Positions 1 through 8,426 of a stretch of DNA of 64,000 nt are shown one piece after another. How positions within the stretch are numbered: position 1 is the stretch's first letter; the number at the start of each line of letters is the position of its first letter. Below the pieces are notes generated by a model. It was not told the DNA's origin, did no database searches, and worked only from the letters and a program-made list of their open reading frames with translations. Position numbers and translations under genes: made by a program. Origin of the DNA: Planctomycetota bacterium (GTDB taxonomy: Bacteria > Planctomycetota > Planctomycetia > Gemmatales > Gemmataceae); NCBI GenBank assembly GCA_016191165.1, contig JACPPF010000101.1, forward strand, positions 24,042 to 88,041, in the 5' to 3' direction.

Positions 1-941
1 AAATCCGCCGCCGAAAAGACCAGCATCTCGCCCGCACCGTTCATGCGGTAGAAGTCGCTGCCCTCGCCGGGCCGGGTCATCTTCACCCACTTCGAGTAGT
101 CATCGAGTTCCTGCTTCGGACGCTGGGTGAACAGGTTGTAGGCGATGCGGACGGTCATCTCACCCCGCTCGTGCAGTTCCTCGATCACCTTGTAGTCGTC
201 GGGATAGTTCTGAAAGCCACCCCCGGCGTCGATGGCGCTGGTGAGGCCCAGGCGGTTCATTTCCCGCATGAAATGCCGGGTCGAGTTCGCTTGCTGATCC
301 AGGGGCAGCTTCGGCCCTTTGGCGAGCGTGGCATACAGGATCGTGGCGTTGGGCCGGGCGATGAGCAGGCCCGTGGGATTGCCCTGCTTGTCTCGCTGGA
401 TTTCTCCACCGGGCGGGTTAGGCGTGTCCTTTGTGTAGCCACACGCCCTCAGCGCCGCCCGATTGAGGATGGCTCGGTCGTATAGGTGCAGCACGAACAC
501 CGGCGTATCGGGAGAGACGGCATTGATCTCCTGCAAGGTGGGCATTCGGCGCTCGGCAAACTGAAATTCAGTCCAGCCGCCGACGACCCGCACCCACTGC
601 GGCGGCGGCGTGCGCCGGGCCTGCTCCTTGAGCATCCGCAGGGCGTCGGCCAGCGACGGCACGCCGTCCCAGCGCAGTTCCAGGTTATAGTTCAGCCCGC
701 CCCGAATGATGTGCAGGTGAGAGTCGTTCAGGCCGGGGATCGCTGTGCGGCCCCGCAGGTCGATTTCCTGAGTCTGGTCGCTTCGCAGTTCGAACACGTC
801 CTTGTCGCTGCCCACGGCGACGAACTTTCCGTCCTTGATGGCGACAGCCTGGGCGAAGGAGCGGCGCTCGTCCTGCGTGGCGATCCGCCCGTTGTGTAGG
901 ATTAGGTCTGCCATTTCTTGTTCTCGATGGCTGGCGGGCAT
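1..941 (-). CDS. YtcJ-like amidohydrolase, C-terminus cut by window edge
   Basis: Metal-dependent amidohydrolase of the Amidohydro_3 (YtcJ-like) family, which hydrolyse amide or ester bonds of mostly unknown substrates. About 313 residues are visible; the family usually has 500-600, so the C-terminal part lies outside the window. Residues 11-60 form the N-terminal beta-sandwich half, followed by PGLNDSHLHI with the metal-binding HxH at residues 75 and 77. I chose the ATG at 941 because an AGGGAGAG ribosome site lies just upstream; an in-frame ATG at 914 is the alternative. It lies 21 bases downstream of the isochorismatase gene on the same strand, so the two are probably co-transcribed. No signal peptide is visible. 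The substrate cannot be deduced. Confidence 0.85.
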   Translation of the reverse strand, partial: MPASHREQEMADLILHNGRIATQDERRSFAQAVAIKDGKFVAVGSDKDVFELRSDQTQEIDLRGRTAIPGLNDSHLHIIRGGLNYNLELRWDGVPSLADALRMLKEQARRTPPPQWVRVVGGWTEFQFAERRMPTLQEINAVSPDTPVFVLHLYDRAILNRAALRACGYTKDTPNPPGGEIQRDKQGNPTGLLIARPNATILYATLAKGPKLPLDQQANSTRHFMREMNRLGLTSAIDAGGGFQNYPDDYKVIEELHERGEMTVRIAYNLFTQRPKQELDDYSKWVKMTRPGEGSDFYRMNGAGEMLVFSAAD

Positions 942-962
942 GATCGTCTCTCCCTTACCGAG

Positions 963-1649
963 TTAGTGAGACGGCTTGAGCAGCCGTTTGGGGAAAGGCG
1001 GCTGGCCGTGGACCATCGTGTAGGCGTACTCGACCCCTTGTCCGTAGGCCCCGGCGTGGGTCAGCACAATGTCCATCACGGCGTCGTACTTCTCCTTCCT
1101 GGCCCAATCTCGCTGGAACTCCAGTAGCACTTGCACCCACGTCACCGGCACGACGCCTGCCTGAATCATGCGCTGCATGGCGTTGCGATGGGTCGTCTCG
1201 CTGATGCCCCCGGAGGCATCTTCGACGGCGTAGACCTCATAGCCCGCTTCGAGCGCCTGGATCGCCGGGAAGCACAGACACACTTCGGTCCACAGGGCTG
1301 CGATCACGAGTTTCTTGCGCCCGATCCGTTCGACCTCGGCCACGAATTTTTTGTCCTCCCATGAGTTCATGCTGGAGCGCTCGATGGGGTTCTTATCGGG
1401 GAAGACTTCGAGAAGCTGCGGCCACATATAGCCGCTAAACGCCTTGGTTTCGACGGTCGTTAGGATCACCGGCACGTCGAAAATCTTGGCGGACTTAGCC
1501 AATCCGACCGTGTTGTTGATGAGCAACTGCCGGTCAATCGACGTGACGCCAAATGCCATTTGCGGCTGGTGGTCGATGAAGATGACCGTGCAGTTCTGCG
1601 GTGTGAGTAGTCCGTGAACTCGGTTGGCGGGGCCGGATGCTTCAGCCAT
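963..1649 (-). CDS. Isochorismatase-family cysteine hydrolase (YcaC-like)
   Basis: Predicted cytoplasmic hydrolase of the isochorismatase-like superfamily, closest in look to the YcaC group. It is 228 residues, the normal length. The nucleophile is probably Cys124 in WTEVCLCF, with Asp26 in FIDHQ as the general acid/base and a lysine near 113 completing the usual Asp-Lys-Cys triad. The ATG at 1649 has an AAGGAGA site upstream. It lies between the two-component genes and the amidohydrolase, all on the minus strand. Hydrolases of this group are often annotated as nicotinamidase-like without proof; the real substrate is unknown. Confidence 0.9.
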   Translation of the reverse strand: MAEASGPANRVHGLLTPQNCTVIFIDHQPQMAFGVTSIDRQLLINNTVGLAKSAKIFDVPVILTTVETKAFSGYMWPQLLEVFPDKNPIERSSMNSWEDKKFVAEVERIGRKKLVIAALWTEVCLCFPAIQALEAGYEVYAVEDASGGISETTHRNAMQRMIQAGVVPVTWVQVLLEFQRDWARKEKYDAVMDIVLTHAGAYGQGVEYAYTMVHGQPPFPKRLLKPSH

Positions 1650-1802
1650 GAGCTTTCTCCTTCGCTGCGTGAGGGTGGGACTCGAAGTTCCACAATCATT
1701 GTTCGCCGCAGCGAAGGTGAAGACGATCCGGCAATGGGTTGACGTGGGCCTCTACCTTTCGATAGAGGGAAGGCACTTGCCCAATTAGTCCGACCCCAAT
1801 CT

Positions 1803-2444
1803 CTAGGCATTGTCCATTCGGACAAGGCCCCGCTTCAAGGCTGTCGTGACGGCCTGCGTGCGGTCATGGACGCCGAGTTTTTCGAGGATGTGGTTGACGT
1901 GAGTTTTCACCGTCCCCTCGGTAATGTTGAAGTCGGTGGCGATTTCTTTATTGCTGCGCCCGGCGACGATTCGGCGCAGCACGTCTAGCTCTCGCTCGGT
2001 CAATTCCGGGCTGGCCGTTCGCTCTGCTAACTTGGCGGCGACGAGCGGCGGCACGCAGGTCTGGCCTTGGTGGACCTTCTCGATGCACTCCACCAACGCC
2101 TCCAACGTCACGTCTTTAAGCAGATATGCCTTGGCCCCTGCCTGGAGCGACTGGTAGATTTCCTCGTCGCCGTCGTAGGTGGTTAGCACGATGATCCGTG
2201 CGATGAGGAACTGCTCTCGGATGGCTCGGATCACTTCTACTCCGCACACATCCGGGAACCGCAGGTCGAGCAGCAGGATGTCAGGCCGATGTTGAGAATA
2301 CTGTTCAATGGCCTCTTTGCCGGTGCTTGCCTCGGCTACGATCTCCATCGACGGCAGGCGTTCGAGCATCGACCGAAAGCCCTGTCGGACCAAGTGCTGA
2401 TCGTCGGCAATGACAATGCGAATCGGGTTCTTGTTAGCGCCCAT
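1803..2444 (-). CDS. NarL/LuxR-family response regulator
   Basis: DNA-binding response regulator. The receiver domain spans residues 8-125 with the acidic pair ADD at 13-15 and phospho-acceptor Asp60 in LLLDLRFPD; the LuxR-type helix-turn-helix covers about 148-208 (ELTERELDVLRRI, NKEIA, TVKTHVNHI). I prefer the ATG at 2444, preceded by AAGGGA, over the in-frame ATG at 2462. It overlaps the 3' end of the kinase gene by 11 bases, so translation is coupled and the kinase is the cognate partner. The hydrolase genes downstream on the same strand are plausible targets, but no binding site could be identified. Confidence 0.93.
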   Translation of the reverse strand: MGANKNPIRIVIADDQHLVRQGFRSMLERLPSMEIVAEASTGKEAIEQYSQHRPDILLLDLRFPDVCGVEVIRAIREQFLIARIIVLTTYDGDEEIYQSLQAGAKAYLLKDVTLEALVECIEKVHQGQTCVPPLVAAKLAERTASPELTERELDVLRRIVAGRSNKEIATDFNITEGTVKTHVNHILEKLGVHDRTQAVTTALKRGLVRMDNA

Positions 2445-3495
2445 CGGCTTTCCCTTCGGCATCAGGCGGCACAGGGACCGCTACCGTGATTGACGTACCG
2501 ATTCCTGGGGAGGACTGGATCACCAGCCGTACTCCCATTTGCTCGGCCCGCTCCTTCATGCCGGTCAGCCCGATGCCTTCACCCTGGCCCGCTTCGAGGT
2601 CGAAGCCCTGCCCGTCGTCCTTGACATGCAAGCGCACATCGCAGTCGGTGTAATTGAGTTCCATCAGGACGTTCGATGCCCGTGCGTGTTTCAGTACGTT
2701 CGTCAGCGACTCCTGGCCGATCCGCAGCAGGTGTGCTTCCATTTCGGCGGGGAGCGGACGGGGCCGACCATGCAAGCGAAAGTGAAACTTTTCCTGCCGA
2801 CCCGCCGAACGGCAGCCAACAAGTTGCTGCAAGGCTTCGGCCAAATCGCCGCTCTCCAGCGCTGCTGGCCGTAACGCCCGCACGGAACGGCGGGCCTCCC
2901 GCAAACTCTCCCTTGCAAGCTGCAAGGCGTTGCCGATGTGGACGGCAACCTCATCCGGTTTGGTAGCGATGATGTGGCGGGCCGCTTCCAACTGTACAGC
3001 GATGGCGGTGAGGCCGTGGGCGAGGGTGTCGTGGATGTCACGGGCCATGCGGCTGCGCTCCTCGCTCCGCAAGGCATCTTCGGTCTTCCTTCGTGCAGAA
3101 ATGTCTCGGCAGAAGGCGGCGATCCAAACTCTCTCGGCGTCCTCGAACCGGGCGAGCCGGACCTCGGCGGGAAGCATCCCGCCGTCTTTGCGACGGAACA
3201 GACCCTCGACCATGACCGGCACGCCAGGGGCCATTACCCGCCACAGGTTCAAGATTTGTTCCCGGTTGTCGTTGACCACGAAATCCCACGGGTACATGGA
3301 AAGCAGTTCGCCCCGACTGTAGCCGAGCATGGCGCAGGCGGCGTCGTTGACGTACACGAACCTCCCATCCAGGCCGTGCAGGAAGATCGCATCCGGCGTC
3401 AAATCCCCCAAGCGTCGGAAGATTTGCTCGCTTAACTCGGCGATTTCCGAGTCATTGCTTTGTAATGATCCAGAGGTCGTGTCAGTCGGGGTCAT
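2434..3495 (-). CDS. PAS-domain sensor histidine kinase (HisKA_3 type)
   Basis: Cytosolic sensor kinase of the NarX/DegS class. Residues 25-140 are a PAS domain with a PAC tail (FVYVNDAACAMLGYS). Residues 145-215 are the HisKA_3 dimerisation domain with phospho-acceptor His155 in MARDIHDTLAHG. Residues 240-345 are the HATPase_c domain with the N box (ESLTNVLKHA) and G boxes (DDGQGFD, GIGLTGMKERA). No transmembrane segment is visible, so the PAS domain probably senses an internal signal such as redox state or a ligand. The reading frame extends to a TTG at 3510; I chose the ATG at 3495. It overlaps the preceding zinc-ribbon gene by 14 bases. Confidence 0.92.
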   Translation of the reverse strand: MTPTDTTSGSLQSNDSEIAELSEQIFRRLGDLTPDAIFLHGLDGRFVYVNDAACAMLGYSRGELLSMYPWDFVVNDNREQILNLWRVMAPGVPVMVEGLFRRKDGGMLPAEVRLARFEDAERVWIAAFCRDISARRKTEDALRSEERSRMARDIHDTLAHGLTAIAVQLEAARHIIATKPDEVAVHIGNALQLARESLREARRSVRALRPAALESGDLAEALQQLVGCRSAGRQEKFHFRLHGRPRPLPAEMEAHLLRIGQESLTNVLKHARASNVLMELNYTDCDVRLHVKDDGQGFDLEAGQGEGIGLTGMKERAEQMGVRLVIQSSPGIGTSITVAVPVPPDAEGKADGR

Positions 3496-3679
3496 ATTGC
3501 ACGTTCCCAACAGGGGCCGAGGAATCCCTTTCCTTCAAGCAGTTCGGGCAATACCACGGAGCGGGTGTCGTTACAGGCTTCGGGCTTCGCTTGCGACACT
3601 TGGCGCAGTGGTAGCGTTTGCCCTTCACGGCGGTTTTGGGCCGAGCCTGCTTACCGCTCCTGAAAATGTTCTTCGCCAT
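3482..3679 (-). CDS. Small four-cysteine zinc-ribbon protein
   Basis: 65-residue basic protein with Cys25-x2-Cys28 and Cys44-x2-Cys47, the layout of a zinc ribbon (CAKCRKRSPKP, YCPNCLKE). Its function is unknown; such small ribbons often bind nucleic acid or proteins. A close paralogue with identical cysteine positions is at 10713-10883 (about 7 kb away), and both sit at the 5' end of a short minus-strand operon. The ATG has GGAAGGG upstream. The stop overlaps the start of the sensor kinase gene, which suggests coupled expression. Confidence 0.75.
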   Translation of the reverse strand: MAKNIFRSGKQARPKTAVKGKRYHCAKCRKRSPKPVTTPAPWYCPNCLKERDSSAPVGNVQYDPD

Positions 3680-3780
3680 TACCCTTCCTGCATCGACTCC
3701 TCACCTTCTATTTTACGCCAGCGGGAGATACCGGCGTGACGCCCCACCAGTGGCGACGATGTGCGGCGACCGCCCAATGC

Positions 3781-4272
3781 TCAACCGCTCCTAACATCTG
3801 GCTTTCCTGGCGTGCTTTCGCCGCCGACTCGTTTGCTGCACCAAGCTGCGATGAACCACGAGAGCGGCACGAGAAGCATGAGTTGCATGAGAGGCCACAG
3901 CCCGATCCCCAAGATCGGCACGATGGGCATTCGCTCGTTGTACGACCAGCGACCGGAACCCAGGAACTTCCATTCCAAGGCCGTTGCGAACAGCCCAGCC
4001 AGCAATGTGCCGGTAAGGTAAATGTTCCACGTTCTCTCGACTCCCCACCGCCAATTTCCAGCGGCGAGGCAACCGATGCCGTAGATGGCGAGGGTCATTG
4101 CCACGTCACTAAGGGCCGCAAAAGCGCAGGGCAGCGCTGTTTCTGCCCAAGAGCGCTCGGCCATCTCGGTGTAGGCTGGCATCTGGAACATCTCCCACAA
4201 CCAGTTCAGGCCGAACGCAGAGAGAGTCAGTGCGAGCAGGAACATCCACAGTGAAGTGTCAGGAGATCGCAC
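3781..4272 (-). CDS. Integral membrane protein downstream of copper ATPase
   Basis: 163-residue inner-membrane protein with four or five predicted hydrophobic helices (about residues 8-25, 45-65, 82-100, 118-150). No family recognised. The GTG start at 4272 follows a strong GGAGGA site. It begins 13 bases after the end of the P-type ATPase gene and is probably in the same transcript, so a role linked to metal export is possible but not shown. The charged patch around WRWGVERTWN and the WLWEMFQMPAY motif may be recognisable in a profile search. Confidence 0.75.
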   Translation of the reverse strand: MRSPDTSLWMFLLALTLSAFGLNWLWEMFQMPAYTEMAERSWAETALPCAFAALSDVAMTLAIYGIGCLAAGNWRWGVERTWNIYLTGTLLAGLFATALEWKFLGSGRWSYNERMPIVPILGIGLWPLMQLMLLVPLSWFIAAWCSKRVGGESTPGKPDVRSG

Positions 4273-4285
4273 GGCTTCCTCCGAG

Positions 4286-6715
4286 TTACCTCAGCCGCAT
4301 CGTCCTCAATCGCAGCGCATTGCTTACCACCGACACGGAACTGAAGCTCATGGCAGCGGCAGCGATCATCGGGTTGAGCAACAGGTGCGCCGAGATCGGG
4401 TACAGCACGCCCGCCGCAATTGGCACGCCCAGGGCGTTGTAGATCAGGGCGAAGAAGAGATTCTGCCGAATGTTCCGCATCGTGTGGCGACTGAGATTCA
4501 CGGCCTTCACAATGCCCCGCAGGTCGCCTTTGACCAGCGTGATCCCTGCGGACTCAATCGCCACGTCGGTCCCGGTCCCCATTGCGACCCCGACATCTGC
4601 TTCGGCCAGGGCGGGAGCATCGTTGATGCCGTCGCCCGCCATTGCCACTTTCCGGGCCTCGGCCCTCAGCGCCTTGATCCGCTCGTGCTTGTCTTCCGGT
4701 CGGACCCCGGCGTGGAACTCGTCAATCCCCAACTTCTCGGCCACTGTTTTGGCGGTCTTCTCGTTGTCGCCGGTGAGCATGATGATTCTCATCCCCAAGT
4801 CGTGCAGGGTTTTCACCGCTTCCAGCGTCGAAGACTTGATCGGATCGGAAACGGCGACCAGACCGGCGAGTTTTTGATCCACTGCGACGTACATCACCGT
4901 GCGACCTTGCTGTTGCAACTCGTCGGCACGGGCATCCAGGGCGGCAAGGTTCTGCACGTTTTCGCTGGCGAGCAGCGACCGCTTGCCGATGAGAACCTTC
5001 TTACCCTCAACGGTTCCGTGAACGCCGCCGCCAGTCACGGAGTTAAACTCTTCGACGGTCGGGACGGACAGGTTCCGGTCTTTGGCCCCAACTACGATGG
5101 CATGAGCCAACGGATGCTCGCTGTTTTGTTCGACACTGGCCGCATAGCGCAAAAGGACTTCCTCAGCGAAAGGGGAAGCGGCTATGCACTCCGTCAGCTT
5201 CGGTCGGCCCTCAGTCAGTGTCCCGGTCTTATCGACCACGACAGTATCGACCTTCTCCAGCGTTTCCAGCACTTCGGCGTTCTTGATGAGAACGCCTTCC
5301 TTCGCTCCTCGGCCAATGCCGACCATGATCGACATTGGCGTGGCGAGGCCCAGGGCGCACGGACAGGCGATAATCAGCACGGCCACTGCATTCACGAAGG
5401 CCCAAGCCAGGGCGGGTTGCTCCGGCTGCACAACGGCCCACACGAGGAATGTGATGACGGCGCTTACCAGGACGGCAGGGACGAAGTATCCTGCCACGGT
5501 GTCGGCGACTTTCTGAATCGGCGCTCGGCTTCGCTGGGCGTTGGCGACCATGTTGACTATCTGAGAAAGCACGGTGTCCTGGCCGACCTTTTCGGCAACC
5601 ATCAGGAAGGAGCCGGTTTGATTGACCGTCCCGCCGATCACGGGATCGTCCATCTGCTTCTCAACCGGCATCGGTTCGCCGGAAATCATCGACTCATCGA
5701 CCGCACTCTTGCCTTCCGTAAGTCGGCCATCCACGGGGATTTTTTCGCCAGGGCGCACACGCAGAATGTCGCCGTGGTGGACCTCTTCCAGCGAGACTTC
5801 ACGCTCTTGGCGGTCTTGCACGATGCGGGCCGTGGGTGGGGCCAGTGACAGTAACTCCCGGATGGCGGCTCCAGTGCGGCGTCTGGCACGAAGCTCAAGC
5901 ACTTGTCCGAGCAGGACCAGCGTGACGATCACCCCCGCCGCCTCGAAGTAAACATGCACCGCCCCATGATGCCGGAAGTCTTCAGGAATGAGCGAAGGGA
6001 GCAGCACGGCAACGAGGCTGTATAGAAATGCGGCTCCCGTGCCGATGGCGATAAGCGTGAACATATTGAGGTTCCAAGTGATAATGGACCTCCAACCACG
6101 CTCGAAAAAGGGCCAGCCGCCCCATAGAACCACCGGCGTACTGAGCAAGAGTTGTAGCCACAAATGCAGCGTGCTTCCCAGCCATCGGTCCACCGGGACG
6201 CCGATCATGGGAAGCATCGACAGCAACAACACCGGCACGGTCAAGGCAGCAGCGACCCAGAACCGGAGAGTCATGCTCCGCAGTTCGGAGTCGTCTTCCT
6301 CGCCGTCTTGCTGGACGGTCTTCGGCTCCAGGGCCATGCCGCACTTCGGGCATGTTCCAGGTCCGTCCTGCTCGATCTCCGGGTGCATCGGGCAGGTATA
6401 GATGACCTTCTGCTTTTGAGCCGAAGAACGGGCCGGTTCCAGGGCCATGCCGCACTTCGGGCAGTTGCCCGGCTTGTCGCTCGTCACTTCCGGGTGCATC
6501 GGACAGACGTATTTTCCCGATGTCTGTTCCTCGGAAGCGGGCTTTTGATCGTGGCCCTTGTGGTCATGGGCGGTATGCGTTTTCGCTTGGGCGAGGCTGC
6601 CGAGGAATTTCTGGCGGCAATGCTCGCTACAAAAGTAGACAGTCTGGCCGTCACGCTCGGCACTTCGGGCGGTCGCTTCATCCACGGTCATGCCGCAGAT
6701 CGGGTCAGTTGCCAT
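4286..6715 (-). CDS. Copper-type P1B ATPase with YHS and heavy-metal-binding domains
   Basis: Heavy-metal-exporting P-type ATPase, 809 residues. The N-terminus has a YHS-like domain (DPICGMTVD, residues 4-45) and then two heavy-metal-binding domains with the CPMHPE...[10 protein letters not shown] signature (about 70-135), instead of the classical ferredoxin-like HMA domains. The membrane CPC motif (IACPCALG) is near residue 451, the phosphorylated DKTGT near 493, and TGDN and GDGIND follow. CPC plus the CPMHP domains points to Cu(I), possibly Ag(I), export from the cytoplasm. The ATG at 6715 follows AAAGGTGA. It is followed by a small membrane protein gene and lies next to Cys-rich secreted proteins and a MerR regulator, giving a metal-resistance region. 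Confidence 0.95.
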   Translation of the reverse strand: MATDPICGMTVDEATARSAERDGQTVYFCSEHCRQKFLGSLAQAKTHTAHDHKGHDQKPASEEQTSGKYVCPMHPEVTSDKPGNCPKCGMALEPARSSAQKQKVIYTCPMHPEIEQDGPGTCPKCGMALEPKTVQQDGEEDDSELRSMTLRFWVAAALTVPVLLLSMLPMIGVPVDRWLGSTLHLWLQLLLSTPVVLWGGWPFFERGWRSIITWNLNMFTLIAIGTGAAFLYSLVAVLLPSLIPEDFRHHGAVHVYFEAAGVIVTLVLLGQVLELRARRRTGAAIRELLSLAPPTARIVQDRQEREVSLEEVHHGDILRVRPGEKIPVDGRLTEGKSAVDESMISGEPMPVEKQMDDPVIGGTVNQTGSFLMVAEKVGQDTVLSQIVNMVANAQRSRAPIQKVADTVAGYFVPAVLVSAVITFLVWAVVQPEQPALAWAFVNAVAVLIIACPCALGLATPMSIMVGIGRGAKEGVLIKNAEVLETLEKVDTVVVDKTGTLTEGRPKLTECIAASPFAEEVLLRYAASVEQNSEHPLAHAIVVGAKDRNLSVPTVEEFNSVTGGGVHGTVEGKKVLIGKRSLLASENVQNLAALDARADELQQQGRTVMYVAVDQKLAGLVAVSDPIKSSTLEAVKTLHDLGMRIIMLTGDNEKTAKTVAEKLGIDEFHAGVRPEDKHERIKALRAEARKVAMAGDGINDAPALAEADVGVAMGTGTDVAIESAGITLVKGDLRGIVKAVNLSRHTMRNIRQNLFFALIYNALGVPIAAGVLYPISAHLLLNPMIAAAAMSFSSVSVVSNALRLRTMRLR

Positions 6716-6781
6716 GATGATTCACCTTTACATTTACCGCACATGAACGAACCGCAAGGACGTGGACTTGAAAACGATGAC

Positions 6782-6809
6782 TCTCGGCGGAATTTGGCTG
6801 CCGCCGAGA
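6782..6809 (-). terminator. Hairpin between Cys-rich gene and copper ATPase gene
   Basis: A 9-bp perfect stem (TCTCGGCGG with CCGCCGAGA, 10-base loop) lies 30 bases after the stop of the minus-strand Cys-rich gene. On the minus strand a GTTTTC stretch follows about 8 bases after the stem, so this is a weak-to-moderate intrinsic terminator candidate; it also lies in the leader region upstream of the ATPase gene. Confidence 0.45.
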
Positions 6810-6839
6810 ATCGAAAACAACCGAGGACTTCAGCCGGTT

Positions 6840-7337
6840 TTACTTCATCTTACTGGCTGAACCGCAACAAGCCTTCGGTGCGACACTACCGTTGGCTCCC
6901 TCATTGCGACCTTTCTGCATCGCCGAGCAGCAGCCCGAATTGGCGTCAGCCACGCCGCTGGCAGATTTGTCCGCACAGCAAGCGACTCTTGGGGTGCAGC
7001 AGCTTGCCTTCTTCTCTACCGTTTTATCGGAGCAGCAACCTGCAACCTTTGCGACGGCCTTCGTGGGGCCGCAGCACGCCTTCGCCTCCTTGCAGCAGGC
7101 CAAGCCTTCCGTGCAGCACTTTTGAACAGCGGCACAACAGCCCTTGTTCTCGGCGCAGCACTTCTGGCCCTTCTCACAGCAGCCGAGCCGAGCGTTTGCT
7201 TCGCAGCAGGCGCTCTTTCCTTTGCAGCAGGCGAGCTTGGCAGAACAGCAGTCCTTGGGCTTTTCGTCAGCGACGACCGCTCCGGTCAGCAGCAGGCCCA
7301 GGGCGAGGAACGAACCGGCAAACAGTTTCGTAAACAT
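6840..7337 (-). CDS. Secreted protein with 14 Cys-Cys pairs, metallothionein-like
   Basis: 165-residue protein with a clear signal peptide (residues 1-23, KLFAGSFLALGLLLTGAVVA) and a mature part carrying 14 CC dipeptides spaced 4-20 residues apart, often as A-C-C-K or G-C-C. Not a known enzyme; the cysteine density suggests extracytoplasmic binding of soft metals such as Cu(I) or Hg(II). The longest frame starts at 7478, but the ATG at 7337 has GGAG upstream and begins exactly at the signal peptide. It lies between the copper ATPase and another Cys-rich gene on the same strand. The family is not recognised, and repetition may reflect internal expansion. Confidence 0.8.
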   Translation of the reverse strand: MFTKLFAGSFLALGLLLTGAVVADEKPKDCCSAKLACCKGKSACCEANARLGCCEKGQKCCAENKGCCAAVQKCCTEGLACCKEAKACCGPTKAVAKVAGCCSDKTVEKKASCCTPRVACCADKSASGVADANSGCCSAMQKGRNEGANGSVAPKACCGSASKMK

Positions 7338-7459
7338 GGAATGATCTCCAGTGAATGTTGTGTAAAGAATCAACGATGACTGCGCAGACGTTGAGCGCAG
7401 CAACGGGGCCATCAGGGCGGAAGACGGTTGATTAGCGAGAAGGGAGCGCAGTCTGCCGA

Positions 7460-7846
7460 TTAGCAGCGCCACACGCAAAGGAGAATTTGCAGGCTGGGAC
7501 CAGACCGGACGGGGGCGAACTCTGCATCGTCGCCAATAAGAGAGCCGACGTTCAGAGGGACATGATCGGCAACGACGTTGAAGGCCAAGTCGTGAGTCTC
7601 AGCCGTTTGGACCGAGTTCTCAGGCAATGCCGCATCTCGTTCACAGCAGCACTTGACACTTGGCTTGGCGGGGGATTTCCCGGAATCACACGGAGGCTTC
7701 GGGGCCGTCTTGTGGCAACACGACGCCTTCTTCACCGGGGTCGAATCTACCGGGCCGTTCTGCACGAAGACACAGCACGATCCTGGCGGGAGAGCCAAGA
7801 TCAAGCTCGTGACGACGGCAATGAGTTGTTGAAGGATAGCGGTCAT
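7460..7846 (-). CDS. Small Cys-rich secreted or membrane-anchored protein
   Basis: 128-residue protein with an N-terminal hydrophobic stretch (residues 3-22) consistent with a signal peptide or anchor. It also has Cys pairs and triplets (SCCVF, SCCHK, VKCCCERD) and a C-terminal LCVWRC. Not a recognised family; the cysteine pattern and neighbours suggest metal binding. The frame could start at a TTG at 7855, but that overlaps a TATAAT box (7855-7860, minus strand), so I use the ATG at 7846, which implies a very short leader. It is transcribed divergently from merR across a 169-base region. Confidence 0.6.
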   Translation of the reverse strand: MTAILQQLIAVVTSLILALPPGSCCVFVQNGPVDSTPVKKASCCHKTAPKPPCDSGKSPAKPSVKCCCERDAALPENSVQTAETHDLAFNVVADHVPLNVGSLIGDDAEFAPVRSGPSLQILLCVWRC

Positions 7847-7956
7847 GGCACTCAATTATACGCAGCACGGGTCGGAAAAGTTCTCTCGCCTTCACAACTC
7901 ACGGCTGGTTTCGCCGCCGTTTGACTAACTCCCGTTGACATTCCCGGAAATCGCTC

Positions 7957-7988
7957 TTGACCCCGTAGTATGGTACGGGGTGTATGAT
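7957..7988 (+). promoter_or_regulatory. MerR-type promoter/operator for the mer-like operon
   Basis: A TTGACC -35 box (7957-7962) and a TATGAT -10 box (7983-7988) are separated by 20 bases, the over-long spacing typical of MerR-activated promoters. Between them lies a perfect 7-6-7 dyad, CCCCGTA (7961-7967) and TACGGGG (7974-7980), close to the CCGTAC...GTACGG core of classical mercury operators. It is 28 bases upstream of the merR start, so MerR probably controls its own operon. Confidence 0.85.
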
Positions 7989-8015
7989 GTCCTTGACGAG
8001 CGAAAGGACCGAGCG

Positions 8016-8426
8016 ATGAAGACGTTGACCATCGGACAGCTTGCTGACCGGGCAGGAGTTGGGATCGAAACCGTCCGGTTTTACGAGCGGGAAGGACTGC
8101 TCGAAGAACCGGCCCGGAAAGACTCCGGCTATCGACAGTACGAAGAAAGCGTGGTTGCCCGGCTGCGGTTCATCAAGGGGGCCAAAGACCTTGGCTTCTC
8201 GCTGAAGGAGATCAAGGAACTCCTGGCCCTTCGGGTCGATCCGAACACGACCTGCGCCGAAGTCCGCAGCAAGGCTGAGGCAAAGATCGCCGACATCGAA
8301 GAGAAGATTCAGACGCTCCAGAGGATGCAGAAGGCGCTCGTGAAAGTCACGAAGCAGTGCGGCGGTCGTGGGCCGACGAGCGAATGCCCGATTCTGGAGG
8401 CGATGGAACCGCAGGAGGCCGACTGA
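8016..8426 (+). CDS. merR: MerR-family regulator with mercury-type cysteine triad
   Basis: 136-residue metal-responsive activator. The winged helix (residues 3-70, LTIGQLADRAGVGIETVRFY) is followed by a long dimerisation helix and metal-binding loop. Cys80, Cys115 and Cys124 match the position and spacing of the three Hg(II)-binding cysteines of Tn501 MerR (82, 117, 126), including the closing CPIL like CPLI. The longer frame begins at 7935, but the ATG at 8016 begins at the conserved MerR N-terminus. The stop overlaps the start of the MerT-like gene (TGATG), so the two are co-translated. Hg(II) is the likely inducer; other thiophilic metals are possible. Confidence 0.9.
   Translation: MKTLTIGQLADRAGVGIETVRFYEREGLLEEPARKDSGYRQYEESVVARLRFIKGAKDLGFSLKEIKELLALRVDPNTTCAEVRSKAEAKIADIEEKIQTLQRMQKALVKVTKQCGGRGPTSECPILEAMEPQEAD

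Noticed and set aside
4256..5848. 530-residue plus-strand frame
   Set aside because: Antisense to the copper ATPase, whose motifs are unmistakable; no ribosome site and unnatural composition.
6164..7333. 389-residue plus-strand frame
   Set aside because: Crosses the ATPase and Cys-rich genes in antisense, with no coherent domain.
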